Shown piece by piece: positions 56,001 to 64,000 of a stretch of DNA of 64,000 nucleotides. The notes below the pieces were generated by a model. The model made no database searches and was not told the DNA's origin. It saw only the letters and a program-made list of their open reading frames with translations. The stretch comes from Asterochloris sp. CNOR1 (taxonomy: Eukaryota; Chlorophyta; Trebouxiophyceae; Trebouxiales; Trebouxiaceae), in assembly GCA_963969365.1 (NCBI GenBank), contig OZ017748.1:3903001-3967000 (forward strand), given 5' to 3'. The position numbers were made by a program, and so were the translations under genes. Each line of letters begins with the position of its first letter. Within the stretch, counting starts at the first letter, position 1.

Positions 56001-57328
56001 GAAAGGATGATGAGAGTGCAAAGGGAAAATGGTGCAAACCTTGTGCACAACAGAACAAAGATCATGCTGAGAAGGTGCCAGCGTGCGCTGACAGTGCTGG
56101 CAGTCTCTGATACACGCAGTGCAGCCATGCAGCAGGCAGAGCAGCATGGTGGTGCGTGACGGCATCCTCTAGTGAATGTCTGTGCATGCGTCTCCTCCTG
56201 TCAAGGCGGAGGCGCACTTTCAGATGCTTGCACATTCAGCTAGGGCCCTTCTCAACCACCAAAAAGACTTATGGCTATGCAATCTAGCCCTAGAGGTAGC
56301 AAGAGGCCAGCTGAAGTGCAAAGAACAAGTATGAAGAGGAGGAACGCAGCCCCTCAACCCGCGCCTTCATTGCTCAAGCACTGCAGAGGCAGAGCCACAG
56401 TGTGATGGCAGGCAGAGTCCCAAACGCCTCCAGGAGGGGCAGCAGCCTGGACTTTTGAGGCAGCCTGCTGTGTTGCTGATGAGCAGCCCCACCTGAAGGA
56501 CAACTATTCTGTCAAAGTCTCCGGCCTTCACATGAGCCTTAGGCTCGATGAGGATGCCTGGCATGAGCCACTGAGAGGACTCTGACGAGTGCTGCAGGGC
56601 AGGGCCAGTATCACATGCACAAAGGTGCTGCAGGGAAGCTGCTGATGGGCACGGCGGGTAGCAGTAATACAGGTGCTTGCAGAGCATCGCAAGGGCTAAT
56701 CATCATGTTGCTGAGGCAAGGCTTACGGGCCAGGGCGACTGCCAGATACATGCCTGGAAGCATTGCAGCACTTGATCATGCAGAGGAAGCAACTGGAGGG
56801 CAGGGGCTGCTGCATGCAGCGAATCAGACAGCATGCAAAGCAGCAAGACTCACGCTGGACTTGGCAGAGGAGGTTGCTCGCGCCAACACCTGCTGTGGCT
56901 GCTCAGCAGCCACCATGCCAGGCTTATGAGGATTCTGTGCGGTCTTCTTGGCTCTCTGCCTTGCAGCCTGCGGTGAAGCACTTCTTGCACTAACAGGGCC
57001 TGCCAAGGCGCACAGTGCTGGCTCATGCATCCCACCTGCCCAGAGAGAACCTTTCTGACCTCCTGCTTGAGCACTTCCAGCTCTGCCTCAGTCCCCTGAG
57101 CATTGGCCACAAAGCGCTCGCACAGGAGGATGCCATGCATGAGAGCCTCGCTCTGCTGCTCAGTGCTCCCTGCCTGGAGCTTGGAAGCCAGCACAGCCTG
57201 CAAACCGAGGGGGAAACCTCGCTGTTTCATGCTGCATTGTGCAGCAAATAAGGCTCCAGCAATGCGTGCCGCTTTACCTTCAGGCTTGTCGCCCCACATA
57301 CAGCCCGTGAGCGTCTGTGTGAAGACAT
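50064..57328 (-). CDS. Coiled-coil protein, possibly cilium/flagellum-associated (TPH-like)
   Basis: Twelve in-phase exons give about 495 aa: 57278-57328, 57036-57197, 56854-56967, 56493-56591, 55325-55462, 54625-54759, 54210-54320, 53179-53291, 52614-52788, 51693-51788, 50923-51114, 50064-50165. The N-terminal ~140 residues (SKLQAGSTEQQSEALMHGIL; WLMPGILIEPKAHVKAGDFD) are not recognised. The rest is one long Arg/Glu/Gln/Ala coiled coil: EQLRVMLDSQMQDVERQRQA, RRRLQQEHEDRENALLRHEL, AQHDADQDAMLAKRRRDAQE, EEQADDARRAVELQRQAEQD, ending DDKDRWLHDAVLHGG...SQFDS. Composition, size and blocks such as QDAMLAKRRRDAQERER recall trichohyalin-plectin-homology proteins of cilia (CFAP45/CFAP53/MNS1), but that link is tentative. 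The gene could be two genes split near 55.5-56.5 kb, since the join there rests on phase alone. Divergent from the methyltransferase, 158 bp away. Confidence 0.68.
50585..50960 (-). repeat. Echo of coiled-coil gene exon 11 end
   Basis: The exon end EVKEEAKRRFK plus GTGGGT (50923) is followed about 330 bp on by DGDEAKRQLK plus GTGGGC (about 50592-50625). Confidence 0.65.
51770..52035 (-). repeat. Echo of coiled-coil gene exon 10 start
   Basis: Plus-strand tggtcagcgtcgtgctgcgc at the exon start (about 51769-51788) recurs as tggtcagcgtcatgctctgc at about 52008-52027. Confidence 0.8.
52740..52885 (-). repeat. Echo of coiled-coil gene exon 9 start
   Basis: The exon start LNEEYRESLLRQEQKRLAD (52788) is copied about 80 bp upstream as LNEEAGESLLREEQKSVAD, with the acceptor CTGCAG kept. 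The reading frame is intact over at least 19 codons. Confidence 0.92.
53505..54260 (-). repeat. Distant echo of coiled-coil gene exon 7 end
   Basis: Plus-strand ctgctcctcagccagctc occurs at about 54232 (real exon, LAEEQRREQAQK) and about 53537 (copy, LAEEQCQEQARR), about 700 bp apart, just inside the 3' end of the intron-8-side sequence. This is the longest echo distance I saw. Confidence 0.7.
54960..55380 (-). repeat. Echo of coiled-coil gene exon 5 end
   Basis: The exon end ERQRQAEAQQRKE (55325) is copied about 340 bp further on as VRLRQVEAQQREE (about 54985-55020). Confidence 0.75.
55440..55850 (-). repeat. Echoes of coiled-coil gene exon 5 start
   Basis: Acceptor plus start ctgcaggacaggattgcgga (gene sense, 55462) is echoed near 55640 (ctgcaggacataacagtgca) and near 55833 (ctgcaggacaattgtctgag). 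Confidence 0.55.
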
Positions 57329-57486
57329 CTTGCTCTGCTGAACATCTGCTTCACATGTCTTGTACTCTCGTTCTTGGAGGATTTTGGCTTTGACCGGCCT
57401 ATCCAGCCGATGTTAAGCAGATTCGCCAGGCTGCCAATGCAACGCATGTGAAGGCCGCCAGCTGAGCATCCAAGCAAGTGTCTGCG
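57329..57486. promoter_or_regulatory. Divergent intergenic region (coiled-coil gene / DNA methyltransferase)
   Basis: 158 bp between outward-facing ATG codons, so both transcripts must start inside it. No motif recognised. Confidence 0.5.
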
Positions 57487-60400
57487 ATGGCAAAGAGAAA
57501 AAAGGCTGCATCCTGCAGCGTTATTTGTGCAGGTCAAGTCCAGACCATTTGCATGCAGCACGTGTGATCTGTGCTCGACTGTCTGTGCTGCATTGCAGGC
57601 CCTGCACCTGCAGCAAAGAAGCCCAAGATCACCATTTCAGAGAGGAGCCTCAGTGATGCCCTGGCAAGCGCCTGGGATGGCTCGAGGTGGAAGGGCGAGC
57701 GCCTCTCCCAGGTGCATTGCACTGATGCAGGGCCACAGTTGGCTGCAGCAAGGATAGCAGCTCAAGCGTTGCGCTGTGATGCAATGAACCTGCAGTGTGC
57801 AACATGTCCTGGCAGCCCCTTGAGAATCACTGCACTGGCACCTGTGTGGGCAGTGGCTATGCACCTCTGGGGGCCAGAGTCTTGCAATTTATGGAGCGGC
57901 TGCCTGTGGAGCTCTGGAGTGTGGCGCCCAGCAATGTAGTGCTTGCAGTGTCACAGGCAGAGTCTGCAGCCAGCTTCCCTAAGCGTGCCATGTCAGCCTG
58001 GAGCCTCGAGAAGTACACCCAGGGGCGCGCCAAATGGACTGCTGCACAAGTCAAAAGCGAGACGGACGCGGAGGATGATGGCCTGGTGCGCACTGCCAGT
58101 ATGTGTCAAGAAGACATTCGTACACATGCTCTACCCTGAGTGCTGCATGTTGGCCATGCAGCGTTGCAGTGCAAGTAGGTCAAAAAGAAAGGGCCTGGGG
58201 TGCAATCTGCTGAGGCTTGCTGCCTTGAAGGCAGCTTCAGCGCAGTGTGAATTCCTGCAGGAATTTGATGAAGGCACTCCCATTGTAGCCCATTTCAGAG
58301 CGATTGAGCTGGACCCCGCCCAGGATGAGGAAGGCACCTCCTTCACTGTGGCAGAGGGCGACTTCGTGGAGGTCGATGCAGGAGAAATAGACCAAGGGGG
58401 CCGCAAACACTCATGGATTATCCAGGTCCTGGAACTGTTTGAGGATGTTCAGGTCAGCTTCGTTGTTGCTGTGCACCTTGCTTGCTTGCATGCTGCGTTG
58501 GGGGCTACAGTGCTGTGCTGAGCTGCAGCCTCTGCAGGGGACCTTGCCGCCCTGCCAGGTCAGTGGTTGGGGAGCTGTAATGAGCTGCCACTTCTGCGTG
58601 GACAAAGCGTGCTTGCCGTAGCGGGGGGTCCAGAGCTCTATGTGCCGGTGTTGCATGGGCTCTTGCCTGCTTGCCACGGCAGGGCCCGTGGAGCTGTGTT
58701 GAGCTGAGCTCAGCTGACAAACTGGCTGCTGGTGGCTGAGCTGCACATCTGCAGGCCTCAGTGAGGTTGTTGATGGCTGAGCTGTGCCCAGTGAATGTTG
58801 TGGCTGCTATCAGCTGAGCTTTGAAGCTTTAGGCCTCAGCAGGGTGCTGGACAGCTGCATGCTGGCTGTGGGTCCCCTGCTGCGACAGAGACACAAATTA
58901 CTGCGCTGCCTGGGTGCAGGGCTTGAGGTGGCTTCGCGGACACTGGTGGATCAAGCTGCTGGACACCAAGTTTGTGTGGCGGGATGGCAAACACAGACTC
59001 CTGCCTGTACCATATGACAGCTGGGACCACCGGCGGCTGTTCAGGGCGACAGAGTATGAAAATGTGTCCCAGTCACATGTGGTGACCTTTTCCTGCGTGA
59101 ACAGGTCAGCTTCCTGTCTAAGCACTTGCTGCCTGGTTGAGAAGCTGACTCTTTCAGTTTTGACTGCTGCGAGAAGAGGCCACTGCAGCTGAGTCAAGTG
59201 ACTGGCATGCTATCGACTCTGAGGCAGGGCATGCACATCATCTGACATCACGCTGGCTGCCCTTTGAAGGGTTGTGACAGTGCAGCATGTCAGGCCTGGC
59301 TCACAGCCTCCCCCAGAGTCTCAGGCAGACTACTGGTGGAGCCAGGATCATGACCAGCGGTACATGTCTGTAATAGACTATTATGGAGACATGGCCCCCC
59401 TGGAGGCCACTGCAGAACCGCGGGTGAGCTGACGAGAAGGACTGCAGCGCACATCCGCTGCCCAAGCCACTGTGACATGGGTCTGTAACATTTGTCCTGG
59501 CGTGGATTGTTGGGCTGCCTGCCACAGCTGGGGCCGCTGGGTGCTAAGAGTGACACATGCGCATTCGCAGGAGATCCATGCCCTGGACCTGTACTGTGGC
59601 GCGGGCGGGCTGTCGTACATTGACAAGGAGGAAGGCGACATCAAGATCCACACCAAGTGGGCGGTGGACAACACAGAGTCCATGGCAGAGGCCTTCAAGG
59701 CCAACTACCCATCCACACATGTGAATTGCTGAGCTGCAATGAGTCGCGGCTGCATTTTGCATAGCGTCAGCCTGCGCCACCAACAAACACAGACTCCCAG
59801 CATGTCCTTTTCCTATGTGCATGCCCTTCTCACAGGTGTCCCACAGTGGTGTGGAGCAGTTCCTCTGGAAGTGCAAGCTCTTTCGGAAGCTCAACTCAGA
59901 CCTCGCCGACGCTGCAGCCCTGCCTTCAGCAGCTGAAAGCAGCAAGGCTGCTGAGGCAGTGCTGGCTTTTCGTTTACAGCACAATGTGGGGGTTGCCAAG
60001 AAGGCCAACGAGGCTGCAGGCAAGACTGCAGATGTAGCCAATTATCTGTCTGCTGGCAGCGTCATGTTACTTCTCTTGCACAATCTTTGCAAACTTTTGA
60101 CATTAGTGCACTTGGGCCAAGCAACATTGTTGACTGCAGGCCTGGCAAAGGGCGGCCTCACAGCACCTCTGACCGATGCCAACTGTTGGCTCGAGGTTGA
60201 GGTCAAATGGGTGGATGAGGAGGAGCCCACATGGGTAGCTGCCACAAGCCTGCTCCAAGGCAACCGGGATGTGCTAGGCAGCTGGGTGAAGTGTGTCAAC
60301 GAAGTCCACTCCATTCCCCAGCCAGGTGGGAAACATGCTGAAGAACCTTGTGCATGCCTGGAGTCCTGTGACGCTCAGTCAGGCCAAGTACATAACTGCT

Positions 60401-63365
60401 GGCAAGGCTCTACCCTCTTATTCAGCAGATTGCTTCCTTCACCTGGACCACCCCTCAGAACAGCAGTCTTTGCTGAAGGTGGATGGCTGCAGCAGCTGGC
60501 CGCTCAGAGCATGAGAGTGCCTGGCATCAGGCAAGCTACTGACAGCTGGCTCACTTGCACTCTCAGAGACTGCTGTCATGCAGGTGATGTGGATGTTGTC
60601 ATGGGTGGCCCACCATGCCAGAGCGTGAGTGGTCTCAACCGACATGGCAAGGTCAAGGACATCATGAAAGACCCCAGGTACGCAATGTGCTATTGTGCTG
60701 TTGCCTGCCATTTGTTCCTTTGGATGGCAAGGCAAGTCCCAGCTGGTGGTTGTGCTTGTGCCTTCCTTGGCCACCATGAAAGCGGATCCCATGGACAAAT
60801 GGTGTCACTGCTGAGGGAGAAGCGTTTTGCAGGAACCACCAAATGCAGGTGTTCTACCAGGTGGTCGACTTCTTCAGGCCCAACTGGGTCCTGATGGAGA
60901 ATGTGCAGGATATCATGACCAAGGTAGGCAGCTCCCACCACGAGGCGCTGAAATCTGTCAGCCTTGCCTGCGCCTCGTGCTCCGGCTCCTTGCCAAGAGG
61001 ATCTGCCAGGGGCATTTGTACGAAGTTGTGATGGCATGCGGTCATGCAGGAGGACGGCGTCTACCTTAAACTGGCTCTGGGGCACCTGCTGACAGCCCAT
61101 TACCAGACGCGTGTGGGCATTCTGCCGGCATGTAACTATGGGACGCCACAGGCACGGAACAGGTGGGTCTTGCACTGTGATGCAGAGTCACTTGTGGCTG
61201 AGCTTGACAGTGGCAAAGCGTTGTTCATAGTCCCCACGGAATGTGGCCAGTGCTGGTCCTGCCACCTGGATGCCAAACCATGGACCCTGCCAGGCTACTC
61301 ATCTGAAACACTGTACTCTGTGAAGCATCTTCTGCCCTGCTGCAGGGTATTTGTGTGGGCAGCAATGAGCGGCAAAGAACAGCTGCCGCCCTTTCCTGAG
61401 CCTGAGTTTGCTGGCAAGCCAAACATGGTGCACCAGATTGGCAAAGCATGCCTGGTCACTGCACCTGAAGGCCAGCAGCTGCAGCCCATGGTAAGTGCTA
61501 TGTGTTGGCCATGCTGTGGGCACAACATAGAGGCAAGCCATGGTTGGCCCTGCATTGTAAGAGCCTGCACATACTCTTTGTGGCCTTCCAAAGCTGACAA
61601 CCTGCTTCTTTTGACTGATCTTTGCTTACTGGAGCAATTGCTGACTCCTCCTGGCTGGCCCGTGTTTGCAGAACCTGTTTGGTGACATGCTGAGCGACCT
61701 GCCAGAAGTGAAATCTTTCGGTGTGGCAGAGGAGTTAGAGTACAAGGCGGAGCCCCAGACTCCTTACCAGGCACGTCAAGCAAAGTTGGCTGTCACAGTG
61801 AAACTTTTGCAAACACAGTTGTCTACAATAACACACAAGCATATCAAGGGAGGGGCTGCGGTGGGCAGCACCAACAGCGCTGCTCTCACCGGCAAAGCTT
61901 ACCATGCTTGAGGGGTCAGAGGGTGCAGCTCTGTGAGTGGGGCTTCTTGACCTTGGCAATTGTTGCAGGTTCTGCTCAGGCGGGAGCCTCCCGAATGGCA
62001 AGCCTCTAGGGCTATGCGTGCTGACCTAGCCAGGCAGGCCATGCTGGAGACCAATGCCAAGATCAACGAACACCACAAGCAAGTCATCATGAAGGCGGCG
62101 TCGGGCCCTGCAGGGCTCATTGAGGTCAGGCCTCAGCATTGGCTACCTCATGTGTGGTAGCTGAACCCAATCCTGAAAGGGTGAACCAAGTGTGGTCACT
62201 GCCTTGACATGTAGATGAGACTACCAGCAGCAGCTATGTTGTCCTACTGCCACGCATATCTTGCAGCAAGCAAGCCAGCTCCTACCAGACAGCACTCCTG
62301 TCAGGTGCAACTGCCTGGACACACTGATACGTTTTCTGCAGCTTGGAGCTATGTACCTGGTGCTTGGCCAAGACAAGCCTGGAAAGCCAGCAAAGAAGGG
62401 CTTTGCCAAGGAAGTCTGGGATGCTGGCATGGCTGAGCTTGAAAAGCGTGGGGCTCCTGGAGTTCGGGCCAAGGTGGAGGAGATCAGCAACAGGGCACTG
62501 AACACACAGTGCTTTGACATAGGGCTTCTGGTGAGCACTCTGGCAGGCTGCGAAAGCATTGTGATCCTGCTGACCCACCCTGAGCAGTGACAACAAGGGA
62601 CATGTGGATTCCGGCTGCTCTGACATTCTAGTTGCGCCAGATGTTCTGGGGGGCCAGTGTTGCACAAAGCTGTCTGCCGATCAAGCTCCCAAGGTTTTGG
62701 GGCGTCGCACCTTGTACCCCAGGAGGGGCAAGCGGCTCAGGGTGAGTTCAATGCATGTCTGTGGGTTTCAGGGCATTCCACCTCGTACTTCAGGAGGGGC
62801 AAGCCGTTTTGGATGAGTTGAGTGCATGTCTGTCTCCCTGCAGGTTGCCCAAGCAGTTCGTGAGGCAGACGAGGCAGAGGCCAGAAGGGCAGAGGGCAAA
62901 AGGGGACCGCTGCGGGATCATCGTCCTCTGGTGCTGAATCAGGATGACTTCTTGGTAGGGCCTGGTGTCTGGCAGATGCCGTTCTCTTTGCTCCATGAGG
63001 CATCACTTGATGCTGTTGCCCCTGCTTTGCCTTCTGCTCGTTTGTATTGGACCCTGGCGGGCTTCCCCTGTAAGCTGAGAGGAGTAGTGATTGACAGATA
63101 CAAATGCCCTGTGGCTCTGAGGTGCTGGGCGTGAAGGATTTTGCATGGCATGCCAGAGCATGCCTGAAATGTAGACTGAGAACATAAGATATGTTCACTG
63201 CTCTCTTCTGCACAGGGCATTAGCATCCCCTTGGCTGGCCTTGTAAGCTAATTACTCATGCTACTGTCCTGCAGCGCTGCCTGAACGTGCCCTCGGAGAA
63301 GGCGGCCAACTTCAGGAACTTTCCTGGCGTCAAGGAGAATGAGCCCAAGAATAAGGGATGCAAAG
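57487..63365 (+). CDS. CMT: Chromomethylase-type DNA (cytosine-5) methyltransferase, 3' end outside window
   Basis: Transfers methyl from SAM to cytosine in DNA, in the nucleus. Starts MAKRKKAASCSVICAG with a basic PAPAAKKPK block. A BAH domain follows (VAEGDFVEVDAGEIDQGGRK; LRGHWWIKLLDTKF), then catalytic motif I ALDLYCGAGGLS, a chromodomain-like insert (LEVEVKWVDEEEPTWVAATS), motif IV VMGGPPCQSVSG (catalytic Cys), motif VI LMENVQDI, motif VIII QTRVGILPACNYGTPQARNR and motif IX DLPEVKSF. BAH plus a chromodomain between motifs I and IV defines chromomethylases. Firm exons: 57487-57532, 57599-57711, 58920-59104, 59571-59720, 60584-60677, 60833-60923, 61050-61162, 61346-61490, 61672-61770, 61969-62124, 62342-62530, 62694-62741, 62844-62954, 63275-63365. 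Joins near 57.8-58.5, 59.1-59.4 and 59.8-60.3 kb are unresolved. Motif X lies beyond the window. Confidence 0.88.
62715..62830 (+). repeat. Echo of methyltransferase exon end and donor
   Basis: caggaggggcaagcggctca at the exon end (62720-62739) is copied 71 bp downstream as caggaggggcaagccgtttt (about 62791). The sequence after the donor (tgcatgtctgt) is duplicated too. In the copy the GT donor has become AT. Confidence 0.9.
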
Positions 63366-64000
63366 GTATGTTCCACATCACCTCAGCCCAGATCTGAGGG
63401 TGCTGTCCTTTGTGTGAGGGAGATGTCGTGCTGTCTCCCCTGTGTCTGACTAAGTCATGTCAGCAGCAGCTATGGAAGGCAAGCTGGCACCCATGTACAC
63501 ATGTGCTTAGGCAGGGCTGCCGTGCATGTGTGCACACAGCAGCTGAAAGCCTTTGTGTGCGTCAAGCACTGTAGTCCACGGGCCCAACCCTGCAAGCTGC
63601 AGCCTTGATGCAGCTGGTGCAAACAGCAGTGTTAGCTGCCTGGCAGCGCTGCACCTGCCGCTGAGCAGTCACCCACCGTGCTTATATGTGTCTGGCCTGT
63701 GCATCTCTGCAAAGAACACACACAGGCCTGGCAGTGCTGCAATCACTGTCCCGCAGCCACCTACTGTTGCCTGTGTGTGCCCTGATGGATACTGTCTGCA
63801 GGATCCCCATGCATGCCTGGTAGTACAAAACTCACTGTCCCACAGCCATCCACTCTTGCACTGTGTGTGCCTGGCAGGGACTGTCTGTGGGGGGCACACG
63901 CATGCCTGGAGGGAGGGTGACAGGTGCGACTGCCAGGGCGGGGGCGTGGCGCAGAAGCCAAAGAGTGGCAACCACACCTCCAGCCGGGTGGAGAACCACC
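63366..64000. other. Methyltransferase intron or exon remainder, no exon recognised
   Basis: After the donor at 63366 no further methyltransferase exon could be picked out before the window ends. A degenerate tandem array occupies the last part. Confidence 0.4.
63690..63915. repeat. Degenerate tandem repeat, unit about 95-105 bp
   Basis: Two to three units share ..catgcctgg, actcactgtcccacagccatcca-like and tgtgtgtgcc..ggactgtctg blocks (starts near 63727 and 63821, with a partial unit before). It probably derives from one duplicated exon edge, but the parent exon is not in view. Confidence 0.7.

Noticed and set aside
59815-60894. 359-codon open frame as one methyltransferase exon
   Set aside because: It reads through introns: motif IV is reached only by a splice that gives the conserved P-GDVDVVMGGPPC junction.
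1-64000. Echo arrays read as introner elements or transposons
   Set aside because: Copies are local, exon-derived and same-direction, with no dispersed family, terminal inverted repeats or target-site duplications visible.
1-64000. tRNA, rRNA or snoRNA genes
   Set aside because: No cloverleaf box A/B pairs or rRNA-like stretches were noticed by eye; a covariance-model search would be needed to exclude small RNAs.

Overview
The window looks like nuclear DNA of a green alga (Chlorophyta; a core chlorophyte or trebouxiophyte fits, but I cannot name a genus). The grounds are moderately GC-rich sequence, many short exons split by TGCAG-ended introns, a plant-type isoamylase with a plastid-like leader, a chromomethylase-type DNA methyltransferase, a peroxisomal acyl-CoA oxidase and a plant-like SRP9. 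I saw no bacterial operon, transposon, tRNA, rRNA or CRISPR.

Thirteen protein genes fill the window. In order: 3' end of a short-chain dehydrogenase (+, to 915); ankyrin-repeat protein (-, 1015-3691); acyl-CoA oxidase (-, 3885-12610); mitochondrial-carrier protein (+, 12907-14873); RING-H2 protein (-, 15322 to about 19.36 kb, 5' end open); isoamylase (+, 21347-31702); sphingomyelin-synthase-like PAP2_C membrane protein (-, 32073-34820); armadillo-type protein (+, 35038-44481); DUF212 membrane protein (-, 44809 to about 47.19 kb); SRP9 (+, 47468-48270); a small membrane protein with a glucosidase-II-beta-type domain (+, 48849-49759); a coiled-coil protein (-, 50064-57328); and a chromomethylase-like cytosine-5 DNA methyltransferase (+, from 57487, running off the end). 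Neighbours are mostly divergent or convergent with gaps of 100-600 bp. Three divergent pairs share short promoter regions: 12611-12906, 34821-35037 and 57329-57486. I see no pathway linking neighbours.

Gene models were built by hand from protein similarity, splice sites and phase. For acyl-CoA oxidase (13 exons, 700 aa), carrier (7, 283 aa), isoamylase (18, 926 aa), armadillo protein (17, 772 aa), SRP9 (3, 135 aa), glucosidase-II-beta-like protein (3, 210 aa), coiled-coil protein (12, 495 aa) and ankyrin protein (5, 238 aa) every exon joins in phase and the sum is a whole number of codons. The other models have gaps, stated in their entries. Splice positions may be off by a base or two.

The most striking feature is not a gene. 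In almost every intron-rich gene the introns carry one to about five decayed, local, same-direction copies of the neighbouring exon edge with its splice site: the acceptor plus exon start, or the exon end plus donor. These 'exon-edge echoes' are typically 50-200 bp apart, lie beside the exon they copy and explain many spurious ORFs. They suggest introns here grow by repeated tandem duplication across splice junctions. A second pattern is a set of four to five introns that appear to use GC instead of GT donors.
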